NCBI RefSeq assembly: GCF_900637975.1
Contig: NZ_LR134477.1
Location: 2,046,001 to 2,110,000 of the forward strand
DNA length: 64,000 bases
DNA from: Actinomyces viscosus
Lineage (GTDB): Bacteria > Actinomycetota > Actinomycetes > Actinomycetales > Actinomycetaceae
Direction: 5' to 3'
Part shown: positions 10,060 through 19,600 of the stretch, piece after piece
Numbering within the stretch: the first letter of the stretch is position 1
How the letters are laid out: each line of letters begins with the position of its first letter
The notes under the pieces: model-generated
Told to the model about the DNA's origin: nothing
The model's database searches: none
Seen by the model: the letters and a program-made list of their open reading frames with translations, nothing else
Made by a program: the position numbers and the translations under genes

Positions 10060-10934
10060 GAAGGTTATTCAGGGGCGTGTATGGGGGTTTAGGGGTTCGG
10101 TGTGTTGAATGGGTGACGGCTCGTTGGTCTGAGAGAATCAGATTGCTACATGAAACCTCTCAGGAACGAGCCGTCATGGGTAAGGGTATCACAGGCCTGG
10201 ACAGAACGCAGTTGAGCTGCCTGGTGGAAATGGTGCTGGGTGATACTGAGATCTCCTTGGCGCCAAGAATTCTTGGCCCACTGGCCGCGGTGCGGGCGAC
10301 GTTGATGTATTTGCGCACCAACACCTCCCAGGAGGCGATCGCCGAGATCATGGGGGTGTCACAGCCGACGATCTCGCGGGCGATCTCGGTGGTCACCCGG
10401 ATCATCGCCAGGGTCTTGGGGCCTGTGCTGGCGACCGTCGAGGAGGTCCCCCATGGGGGCGTGCACATCATCGACGGTACGCTCCTGCCGTGCTGGAGCT
10501 GGAAGGATCGGACGGACCTGTGGTCGGGCAAGCACAAGCGCACCGGCCTGAGCCTGCAAGTACTGGTCAGCCCCGCCGGGCGCCTGCGGTGGGCCTCAGA
10601 CCCGCTACCGGGGGCCACCCACGACACCAAGGCCATCACCACCTCCGGTCTCTTGGAGGAGATCGACCCCTCCTGCTGCATCGCCGATAAAGGCTACATC
10701 GGAACCGGGGTTCTCACCCCCTACAAGAAACCTCCCAACAGTGAGCTCACCAAGGCCCAGAAGCAGGCCAACAAATCCCTAAATGAAATCCGGTATGTCG
10801 TGGAGAGAACCATCGCGCACATCAAATCCTGGAAGATCCTGGCCCACGACTACAGGCGCCCCCTGCACACCTTCAAAGAAACTATCACAGCCACCCTAGC
10901 CCTCTACGCCTACACCAACCCCTGAATAACCTTC
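10060..10934 (+). mobile_element. IS5-like insertion sequence, copy 1 (875 bp)
   Basis: Bounded by perfect 16-base terminal inverted repeats, GAAGGTTATTCAGGGG and its complement. It is flanked by the 3-bp target duplication TTG (10057-10059 and 10935-10937). One DDE transposase is encoded on the plus strand. It differs from the copy at 62266-63140 by a single silent base that I can find, so one or both moved recently. It has split the reverse transcriptase gene. Confidence 0.95.
10077..10925 (+). CDS. IS5-family DDE transposase, copy 1
   Basis: 282 residues if started at the ATG at 10077, or 249 from the ATG at 10176. The second has a purine-rich CAGGAA upstream and begins at MGKGITGLDRTQL. 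An N-terminal helix-turn-helix (EAIAEIMGVSQPTISRAI) is followed by the catalytic domain, with Asp in HIIDGTLLPC, Asp in IADKGYIG and Glu in RYVVERTIAHIK. This is the DDE_Tnp_4 layout seen in IS5-like elements. The frame is open leftwards into the reverse transcriptase, so a 625-residue RT-transposase fusion frame exists at 9048-10925. Confidence 0.9.
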   Translation: MYGGLGVRCVEWVTARWSERIRLLHETSQERAVMGKGITGLDRTQLSCLVEMVLGDTEISLAPRILGPLAAVRATLMYLRTNTSQEAIAEIMGVSQPTISRAISVVTRIIARVLGPVLATVEEVPHGGVHIIDGTLLPCWSWKDRTDLWSGKHKRTGLSLQVLVSPAGRLRWASDPLPGATHDTKAITTSGLLEEIDPSCCIADKGYIGTGVLTPYKKPPNSELTKAQKQANKSLNEIRYVVERTIAHIKSWKILAHDYRRPLHTFKETITATLALYAYTNP

Positions 10935-11825
10935 TTGGTAGAGTTTTGAAGAGCCTAAAACATCATGGGTTTTATAATCGGATTGAAGATTGGGCATCAG
11001 AGGCCCCCCGCATGCCTCATGCCGCAGATCGACTTGGTCGATTCATTCTATCAGGCAGAGACCACCCATTCTTCCCTCTAGACCTTTCTGACTGGGCCGC
11101 AAAGTCTATTTCGGCTCCACTTACATCTCTCCCGTGGGTGCGCGCCCAGTACGCGATTTCGGTACCTTCAAATGAAATAAAAACTGATCTTAGAGATCTG
11201 CTTTGGTCATGGATTGACCAAGGAACATCAATACACTGCCTCGCTATCGCGGCGGACAGGTTATCACGACTAGAACCCAGAACATTTAAAGTTCGGGCAC
11301 ACTCGATAATCGATGAGAACCCTGGACCACAAAGAGATAGAATCTTGGCGCTCGCCCTCCTTAATGCCGGATCCCCTCATAGCCAAGTAGCCAGACTTCT
11401 CCGCAGAAGCCCGGCCAATAAAATTACATTAAAGTATCTAGAATGGTGTAACTGGAAGACGCCGAAGACAGCACCAGACTACGATCCAACATCCATCGAT
11501 GAGCACCCTTAACTCAAAGTGAATGCTCGACACGGCCCTATTTTGAATAGCGGCAACCTGGGTGAAGCCAGCACGCAGGGCAGCCTCGTCGGAGATGTCT
11601 CCCCCACCGTCGGGCTCTCCACCGAGTCTCCGTTTGCCGGTGGCGGCAAAAGTGTTAGGCGGATCGCAGCTGTGGCATGGGCGAGGTCAACGGCTGCGTA
11701 AGTCGCGCTTACGACTCCTAAGTAAATGTCTGGTTGTCACGGCACAGAATCGGCGTAGTGTTGGTTCCGCCCTGGCGGAGATTGTCTCTTGCCAGTCATC
11801 GACGTCGCGGTCGTACCTTAGGTCT

Positions 11826-11855
11826 CGCGTTCGAGGGGTAAAGGGTACGAACGCG
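11826..11855. repeat. GC hairpin repeat, copy A
   Basis: Stem CGCGTTCG (11826-11833) and CGAACGCG (11848-11855) around the loop AGGGGTAAAGGGTA. A related hairpin plus about 40 bp of similar downstream sequence lies at 32087-32120. The stem carries a compensatory T-A to G-C change between copies. This is the only structure I see in the 422-bp gap 11513-11934 between the RT remnant and the small toxin-antitoxin-like pair. Confidence 0.7.
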
Positions 11856-11934
11856 CGATATAAGGCACGAACACGTGGACACCTCATCGTGCTTTCGCAA
11901 TAGACCCCAGGACCACGTGGATATCCACGACTCC

Positions 11935-12186
11935 TCAGGCGGCGTGGAAGCGCTTGTTCGCACCCTGGCGAGTCATACCCAAGATGTCCCCTATTGCCTG
12001 CCACGATAGGCCAACATCACGGGCTTCCATCACAGCCTCATCGAGCGCACGCTCGGCGGCACGGAGCCGTATCTGCGCGACCGCAATTCTTGCGAGGGCA
12101 GGATCCTCGACCGTGGCCACAGGATCCGGACCATCCCCGTTGTTGGCGTTCTCGACCTCGTCAAGCATCTCTTCGGTGGGCTTCAT
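11935..12186 (-). CDS. Small HTH protein, possible antitoxin
   Basis: 83 residues. The C-terminal part, LSWQAIGDILGMTRQGANKRF, reads as a helix-turn-helix of a type common in small actinobacterial DNA-binding proteins. The N-terminal half is acidic and helical. It starts three bases after the stop of the upstream gene at 12190, with GAGGAGGAA inside that gene's last codons, so the two are translationally coupled. The order (putative toxin, then DNA-binding partner) and spacing fit a type II toxin-antitoxin operon. The pairing is inferred from arrangement, not from a recognised antitoxin family. Confidence 0.65.
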   Translation of the reverse strand: MKPTEEMLDEVENANNGDGPDPVATVEDPALARIAVAQIRLRAAERALDEAVMEARDVGLSWQAIGDILGMTRQGANKRFHAA

Positions 12187-12189
12187 ATT

Positions 12190-12402
12190 TCAATTCCTCC
12201 TCAAGAACTTCTCGCGCGCAGACATAGCATGAAAGACGAAGTCGTCATCATTGACACCGACCTCGATCAGGTGACCGGACCGAGAAGGACCGACGACGAT
12301 GACATATCCGTCGAAATAATGGACTGTCACGGGATTGTTCAGCGCATGGTCGATATCCTCTCGTGTGAAGCCGTGCTTCCACGCACTCTTCAAAAACCCC
12401 AT
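12190..12402 (-). CDS. Small BrnT-like putative toxin
   Basis: About 70 residues if started at the ATG at 12402; a GTG at 12423 would add seven residues. It carries KHGFTREDIDHAL near the N-terminus, then alternating strands, and ends with FHAMSAREKFLRR. KHG followed by a predicted helix and a final ARxKY/F-like segment resembles BrnT/RelE-fold toxins and DUF-type relatives. No catalytic residues can be assigned with confidence. The gene overlaps the ribosome-binding site of the HTH gene downstream. An RNase-type toxin would fit the defence island, but this is a weak inference. Confidence 0.55.
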   Translation of the reverse strand: MGFLKSAWKHGFTREDIDHALNNPVTVHYFDGYVIVVGPSRSGHLIEVGVNDDDFVFHAMSAREKFLRRN

Positions 12403-12606
12403 GATGGCAACTATATTTGCCACACAACACAGATGTCAACCTTTGTTACCAACGTACAAACTGCCGCGGCCTACAACCGCGGTAGGACCAAGCTCAGGAT
12501 GTCAGTGCAGGCTGCCATGATGAGACCTGCCTCCCTTCGGCACCTCCTCCCGGAACGTCCATGTGTCCTTGCCGGGGAAGGAGAGGTCAGGAAGGAGGTG
12601 AGGGCC

Positions 12607-12750
12607 GTGTCCAAGCCGAAAGGCCAACGCACACACGTCCGCAAGGGCAAGGTAACGGCCCGGAAGGTGAGCGACGTTCTCAACGCAATCGCTCGCCTTG
12701 TCCGGGCCGTCGGTGTCCTTGTGGATGCCCTCAGCAAGTGGTTCGGATAG
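12607..12750 (+). CDS. Small basic peptide, 47 residues
   Basis: GTG start at 12607 with AGGAAGGAGGTGA just upstream, one of the best Shine-Dalgarno matches in this gap. The peptide starts with a Lys/Arg-rich stretch (SKPKGQRTHVRKGKVTARK) and ends in an amphipathic or hydrophobic helix, VLNAIARLVRAVGVLVDAL. I do not recognise a family. The basic head with a hydrophobic tail could be a membrane-active peptide such as a small type I toxin, or simply a small hypothetical protein. Confidence 0.4.
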   Translation: MSKPKGQRTHVRKGKVTARKVSDVLNAIARLVRAVGVLVDALSKWFG

Positions 12751-13029
12751 ACCAGCCACTTGCCAGGGGAGTCAACCGGCGGCAACCGGGTGGCTCCCCA
12801 CTATTATGGCTGGCGCCGCTCCGCCATGTCCACCAACCGACGAGACTCATGAAGGATGCCCGCGAAGGAGGCTCGGTGCCTCATGTAGGACTGCCCGCGA
12901 AGTCCGTGGAGCACGGTGGATACGAGAAGCGGCGCGCCTGGCGTGGGCCGTTGCGGGAGATCTAACTCGGTACACGTCTTCGCGCTGGGTGACGGTCTCC
13001 GGAATCCCGCGAGGTCAGGTGGCACGGAT

Positions 13030-13113
13030 CCACCTGAGGTGGACACTCCGGTCGTCGACGGCTCTTGCGGCAGGTCGTGTTGCGCTGGGCTTGATCGGTG
13101 CCACCTCAGGTGG
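13030..13113. promoter_or_regulatory. Paired CCACCTNAGGTGG palindromes
   Basis: Two palindromes, CCACCTGAGGTGG at 13030-13042 and CCACCTCAGGTGG at 13101-13113, lie 71 bp apart, with a further CAGGTGG half-site at about 13017. They sit in the 440-bp gene-free stretch 12751-13190, where I see no convincing coding region. They could be operators for a nearby regulator such as the Phd-like protein, or internal repeats of a decayed element. Confidence 0.4.
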
Positions 13114-13190
13114 CCGGATGTAAGCGCAGGTCACACAGCCGACAACGGTATATCTGCACTCCGCCGCCGGGCTGAACTGGATCCGGTGAG

Positions 13191-13451
13191 TCATGCGGGC
13201 CCGAGGCTGGCCTTGACCTCGTCCCAGGGGATGGTGCCGTGCTCAGCGATCTCGGCACGGGCGTCGTCAGCGGCCTCAATGTCCGCCAGGTCCTCCGCCG
13301 CCTGGGTGAGGCGCTCCAAGTCGTCGGCGCCGATCACCGCAGCTACGCGGCGGCCCCGGCAAGTCAGGAAGACGGGCTCATGGCTGGCGCAGGCGTCGTT
13401 GACGACATCGTCGAGCCGGCTGCGCGCAGCGAAGACAGGCAGATCGGGCAT
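13191..13451 (-). CDS. Phd/YefM-like antitoxin without an adjacent toxin
   Basis: 86 residues. The pattern LPVFAARSRLDDVVNDA, then PVFLTCRGRRVAAVIGADDLERL, matches the N-terminal DNA-binding fold of the Phd/YefM family, and an acidic C-terminal tail ends at the stop. Start ATG at 13451. No toxin gene lies directly up- or downstream. The nearest candidate is the RelE-like N-terminal domain of the UvrD helicase at 20275, about 7 kb away and divergently oriented. The gene points away from the giant helicase, with 216 bp between them. It could act as a regulator of the helicase operon; that is inference. Confidence 0.75.
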   Translation of the reverse strand: MPDLPVFAARSRLDDVVNDACASHEPVFLTCRGRRVAAVIGADDLERLTQAAEDLADIEAADDARAEIAEHGTIPWDEVKASLGPA

Positions 13452-13667
13452 GGCACCCAGTATGGGCGAAGGGCGCAAATATGTACGCCTTGTCATCAAG
13501 AAGCGACTCGGGCTCCGCCTCTCCCGTCCCCTCACTGGGGTAGCCTCTGCCCTGCGGGATTCTCCTCCCGGAACAACAGCGATCCGCGCAAAGCCGCGCC
13601 GCCCCGGCAGGCTCGGCTCCCGCGCCTCATCCGCACCCCACCGCCCCATCACCAGCACACTCCACCA

Positions 13668-16600
13668 ATGACGCTCCTCCTCCCTAGCCTTCAGGCAGAA
13701 CGCATCCGGCGCTCCATCGTCGACTACCTGTCGACGACCTTCGCGCTCACGGACGCCGAGCCCAGGCGGGTGCTCGCCGACTTCCTGGAGGACGAGAAGC
13801 AGGGCGTCTTCGTCGGCCCCTTCGTGCGCCTGCGCCTGCCCTACCTGGCCGCGAGCGCGCCCGCCGCCGGCCCCGGTGCGACCTCCCCCGCCAACCAGAC
13901 CACCCCGGCCGACAGCCCCCTCAACTGGGACCCGGGCCTGGCCCCCTACCAGCACCAGGAGGACGCCTACCGGCGCCTGACCACCAAGGCCGGCCACCGC
14001 CCCGAGCCGACCATCGTCACCACCGGCACCGGCTCGGGCAAGACCGAGTCCTTCCTCCACCCCGTCCTCGACCACGTCCTGCGCGCCCGCGCCCAGGGGA
14101 TCACCGGCATCAAGGCCCTCATCCTCTACCCGATGAACGCCCTGGCCACCGACCAGGCCGGCCGCCTCGCCCGCCTCATCACCAACGACCCCGCCCTGGC
14201 GGCAGTGCGCGCCGCCCTCTACACGGGCGACTCCTCAGCCCAGCCGCGCAAGCACGTCACCGCCGACTCCCTCATCACCGACCGCTACGTCATCCGCGAC
14301 GACCCGCCGGACATCCTGCTCACCAACTACAAGATGCTCGACCAGCTCCTCCTGCGCCCCGAGGACCGTGAGCTGTGGCGGGCCTCGGCGGCCTCCCTCA
14401 CCTACCTCGTCCTCGATGAGTTCCACACCTACGACAGCGCCCAGGGCACCGACGTCGCCATGCTGCTGCGGCGCCTGGGCCTGACCCTGCGCGCCCACCT
14501 GCCCGCCGACGACCCCCGCCAGGAGGCCTTCGCCGCCTCCCCACTGGGGCCCGTGTGCCCCGTGGCCACCTCCGCCACCCTCGGCGACGGCGCAGATCCC
14601 TCCCGGATGCTCGCCTTCGCCCGTGACGTCTTCGGGCCGGACCTGCCCGCCGACGCCGTCGTCACCGAGACCCGCGCCGACCTCGACCAGTGGGCCGACG
14701 CCCACCGCCGCGCAGCCACCGCCAAGGGCCTGACCGGCCTCGCCCGAAGCTTGAGGTCCCTGCCCGGTGAGAACCTGCAGGCCCTGGCCCGGCTCGCCCA
14801 GGCCGCCTCCCCCGCCCCGGAGGAGCTGCTGCGCGGTGTCGTCGCCCACCTCTACGACCTGCCCGAGGACCTTGAGGACACCCTCGACGCCGCCGCCCTG
14901 GCCTCCGCGCTCCAGGCCCACCCGGACGTCCTGGACCTCGTGCGCGCCGCCGAGCGCTCCACGCGGCTGTCCGAACTCGCCCACGCCCTGCTGGGCCCCG
15001 CCCACGAGCCGGACCTGGCCCGCCGGGTCCTCTCGGCGATCCTGGCGGCCCTGTCGGTGGTGCGCGCCGGGCTGGACGGCCGCCCCGACCGGCGCGCGGT
15101 CAACGTGGAGGTCACCCTGTGGATCCGGGAGGTCACCCGCGTCGACCGGGCCCTGAGCTCCCTGCCCGCCTTCCGCTGGAGTGACGCGATCGCCGAGCAG
15201 CACCAGGTCGACGAGCCGGCGCGCCCGGCCCTGTACTGCCGCTCCTGCGGGCGCTCCGGCTGGGGAATCGTCCTGGCCCCCACCGGGCAGCAGGAGAAGG
15301 AGGACCAGTCCCACGTGCGCCGCGACCGGAAGATCGGCGACCCCCGCTTCCGGGCCCTGCTGCACGCCCCCGGCGAGGACGCCGACTACCGCGCCCGCCT
15401 GGAGGCCGGGGAGCCGGCCCCGCAGGCCCACCACCCCGGGCTGCGCTGGTACTCCGTCAACAGCCGCGAGCTCCTCACCCGCCGCCCGGCCGACGACGAC
15501 CCGGAGGCCAAGGAGGGCCTCATCCTGCCGGTCCTCACCCTGACCGGCGACGAGCGCAGCATCGCCGAGGACTCCACCCGCGACGTGTGCCCCTCCTGCG
15601 GGGACAAGGACTCGATCCGCTTCCTCGGCTCGGCCGTCGCCACGCTCCTGTCGGTGTCACTGACCACCCTGTTCGGCGACGACGCCCTGGACGACGCCGA
15701 CAAGCGCGCCCTCATCTTCACCGACTCCGTGCAGGACGCCGCCCACCGCGCCGGCTTCGTCAACCAGCGCTCCCACACCATGAGCCTGCGCTCGGCCTTG
15801 CGGGGGGCGCTCACCGCCGAGATGCCCATCGAGGAGTGGGCCGAGGCCGCCCTCGACGACGCCCAGGCCAGCGCCTTCGACCGCTACCGGCTCGTCCCGG
15901 CGGACCTGACCGAGCACAAGCGCTTCAAGCCCTACTGGGACCCGCAAGCCCCGGTCTCCGGGCGCAGCCGGGCCAAGCCCCACGTGCGCCGTCGGCTCCT
16001 GTTCGACATCGCCCTGGAGGTGGGCCTCCAGTCGACCTACGGGCGCACCCTGGAGGCCACCGGCTCGGTGAGCGTCCACGTCCGGGCCGGCGAGGCCGCC
16101 GCCCTCATCGACCTGGCCCGCCAGGCCCTCGGCGGTGGCCGGCAGGGCGCCCTCGACGGGTTCGAGGACCTCACCGACGCGCGCCTGCTCACCTGGGTGC
16201 GCGGCACCCTGGAGCACATGCGCCGCGACGGCGCCATCGACCACGAGTGGCTGGCGCGCTACAAGCGCGACGACGGCAAGCGCCTGTGGATCTGGTACAA
16301 GCGCAACCGCGACCAGGGCCAGCCCGCCTTCCCCACCGGGCGCGCCGCCCCCGCTTTCCCCCAGGTGGGTGGCGGCCTGGACACCCGCAAGTCGGCCTTC
16401 GTGCCGGCGGGCTCATCCAGGTCCTGGTACGCCACCTGGACCCGCAAGTGCCTGGACGTGGTGCCCACTCACGCCGCCCGCCTGGCCTGCGCCCTCCTGG
16501 CCCACCTGGCCGAAGCCGAGATCCTCACCGCCACCAGCACCGACAGCGGCGGCACCGTCTACGGGCTGCCGGCCGGACGCGTCGTCATCTCCCCGCTGGG

Positions 16601-19600
16601 CGAGACCGCCGGTGAGGCCCTGCTCCTGGTGTGCGGCACCTGCCGCACCCAGCTGCCCGCAGCCGCGGCCACCGTCGGCCAGCTCGACGGCGCCCCCTGC
16701 CCGGCCGCCGCGTGCCCCGGCCACCTGGAGGCCGGCCCCCACCCGGCGGAGAGCTTCTACCGGAGCATGTACGCCGGGGCCCACGTGCGCCGGGTCGACT
16801 CCCACGAGCACACCTCCCTGCTCGACGCCAACGAGCGCGCCAAGGTCGAGACCGGCTTCAAGCGCCCCGATCAGCTGCCGGGCGACCCCAACGTCCTCGT
16901 GGCCACCCCCACCCTGGAGATGGGTATCGACATCGGGGACCTGTCCACCGTTATGCTCGGCTCCCTGCCGGCGACGGTCGCCTCCTACGTGCAGCGGGTG
17001 GGCCGCGCGGGGCGCCGCAGCGGCTCGGCGCTCGCCCTGGCCTACGTGCCCGGCCGGCGCAACCAGCTCCCGGTGCTCGACGAGCCCACACGCCTCCTCA
17101 ACGGTTCGGTGGCGCCGCCGTCGACCTACCTGGGGGCCGAGGAGATCCTGCGCCGCCAGTTCCTCGCCTCCGTCATCGACACCCTCACCCGCGAGAACCA
17201 CCCGGCCGTCCCCTCCGGCGGCCACAGCCGCGCCACTGCCGAGACCGCTCTGGGCGCCACCGGGGACGGCTCCCTCATCGCCACCATGAGCGAGCGGATC
17301 GAGCGCGACGGCCCCCTGCTTGCACAGGCCTTCACCGCCGCCTTCACGACGCGCACGCCGGCGCTCGACCGGCTGACCGCCTGGGTGGTTCAGGACGGTG
17401 GCGCCGGACCCCGCCAGATGCTTGAGCAGGCCGCCGCCGAGCACCGCGCCGAGTCCGAGCGACTGCACCGCCAGGAGCGCCAGATCCGCGAGGCCCTGCC
17501 CGAGCTGACGGTGGTCGCCGACCGCCCCAACGCCACCGAGGAGGACGCCCGGGCCCTACGCGCCGCCGAGGGCGCCCAGAAGGCGGCCCAGACCCGGATC
17601 TTCGAGCTGAAGCAGGAGCACTGGGTCTCGGCCCTGGAGCGCCACGGCATCCTGCCCAACTACACCCTCATCGACGACTCGGTGCGCCTGTCCGCCCGCG
17701 TCTCCTGGCGCGACCCGGAGACCGACGAGTTCCGTACTGAGCCCTGCGACGTCGAGCGCGCCTCCGTCCACGCCCTCAAGGAGTTCGCCCCCGGCGCCAC
17801 CTTCTACACCCGCGGCCTGGAGATGGGCATCGAGGGCATCGACGCCTCTGACCTGCAGGACCAGGCGCAGTGGTGGCTGACCTGCGAGGCCTGCGGGTAC
17901 GTTGACGTCCACGGCCCCCAGGAGCACGCGCCGGCCGCGCCCCCTCAGTGCCCGAGGTGCGGTGACACCGCCATCGCCGACGTCGGGCGGGCCCGGCGGG
18001 TCATGCGCCTGACCCGGGTCTTCGCCGACGTCTCCAGGGACGACGCCCGGATCGGGGACTCCAGCGACGAACGGATCCGTACCCACTTCGAGGTCCTGCC
18101 CCTGGCCGACATCGACCCCACGCGCGCGGTGCGCCAGTGGAGCGTGGAGGCCTCCGGGTTCGGGCTGGCCCGCTACCGCGCCATGAGCCTGCGCTGGCTC
18201 AACACCGGGCGGGCCCTGGCCGGCCAGAGCGTCGACCGGGTCGCGGGCATCGCCGTGGCCTCGCGGGACTTCCGCCTGTGCGAGGCCTGCGGCAAGCTCG
18301 ACACGAGCACCGGCACCTCCTCCGCCCGCGAGCACCGGCCCTGGTGCCGGCACCGCAGCGACCCGGTGGAGCACGCCATCGGCGTCGACCTCATGCGTGA
18401 GCTGAGCACCGAGGCCCTCGCCTTCGTGCTGCCCCTGGGCTTCGCCACCGACCGGGTGGGGGTGGAGTCCCTGGCCTCCGCGATCCTCCTGGGCCTGGAG
18501 ATCACCACCGGTGGGTCCCCCGACCACCTGGGGATCGTCGGCGTCCCCCACCCCGTCGCGGGCGGTGCCCCCGGCGAGACCCGCCCCGCCCTCCTCCTGC
18601 ACGACACCGTCCCCGGAGGCACCGGTTACCTCACCGACCACGACGACCCCGCCCGGCTCTGGCGGCTGCTCGTGCGCACCGGGCAGCGCCTGGCGACCTG
18701 CCCGTGCCGGGCCGAGGGCAAGGACATGTGCCCCGACTGCCTCCAGCCCCACGCCGTCTCCGGCGACGTCACTCGCGCCGCCGCCTTCCACGCCATCGGC
18801 CAGCTCCTGGGGCTTGAGACCGCTGACACCGAGGGCCAGTTCGCCGGCCTCGACCCGGACATACCCCAGTGGACGGTCACCGACGAGGCCGTGCGCGCCG
18901 GCACCGGGGAGAGCCCCCTGGAGGTACGCTTCCGGGCCGCCCTCGCCGAGCTGATGAGCAAGGAGATGGCCGTGCGCACCATCTCCGACCCCTCGGGCGC
19001 ACCCGCCCTGGAGATCGACGGGGGCCGCTGGAGGATCCGCCCCCAGCTCGACGCGAGCGGCACCCGCCCCGACTTCACCTGCCTGCGCCCCGGGGGCCGC
19101 AGCCCCATCGCCATCTTCACCGACGGGCGCAGCTACCACGCCAGCCGCACGCACAACCGCCTGGCCGACGACGCCGACAAGCGCGCCCGGCTGCGCGCCG
19201 CCGGGTACCGGGTCGTCTCCGTCGGCGTCGAGGACCTGGACGGACCATGGGACCCGGCCTGGCTCGATGACAACGCCGTCGCCCGGCTCATGAACGGCTC
19301 CCTGGGGCCCGCCCGCGCAGGCAGCGTCACCGAGCAGGCCGTCGCCGCCTGGCGCGGCGGGCCGATGGCCCTGCTGGAGGCGATGCTCCTGGACGACTCG
19401 GGCTGCCCCGACACCGGCCCCGACCCCAGCCCGGAGGCGAGAGCCATGAGCGCCCTGGCCGACTCCGTCTGGGGGCCGCTCGTTGTCGGCGCCGCCCAGC
19501 GCCTGCCCCTGAGCGAGAACGCCTCCCTGCACTACTCCCCCACCCAGGAGGCTGGCGCGGACCCGCTGTGGGAGGCGCTGCGCGCCCTGCGGCCCGAGGA

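Larger units (their letters stand above)
9048..11512 (+). pseudogene. Reverse transcriptase interrupted by an IS element
   Basis: Residues 1-337 are encoded by 9048-10059. The rest resumes after the IS, so joining 10059 to 10938 restores one open frame of 528 residues. RT motifs are present in order: motif A TDITSCF with Asp155, motif B GLPQRSN near residue 200, motif C WMDD (residues 238-241, Asp240 and Asp241), and motif D-like INTSKTSII. The C-terminal half is probably helical and resembles none I can name. The protein fits the broad class of abortive-infection/defence RTs rather than group II intron maturases, as no X/HNH domain is visible; the exact group is unknown. It begins 20 bp after the methyltransferase stop, which suggests co-transcription. 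Base composition is strikingly AT-richer than its neighbours, indicating separate transfer. Confidence 0.85.

Noticed and set aside
13239..13667. 143-residue upstream extension of the giant helicase
   Set aside because: It overlaps the oppositely oriented Phd-like gene and shows no helicase-type sequence; conserved blocks start after the ATG at 13668.
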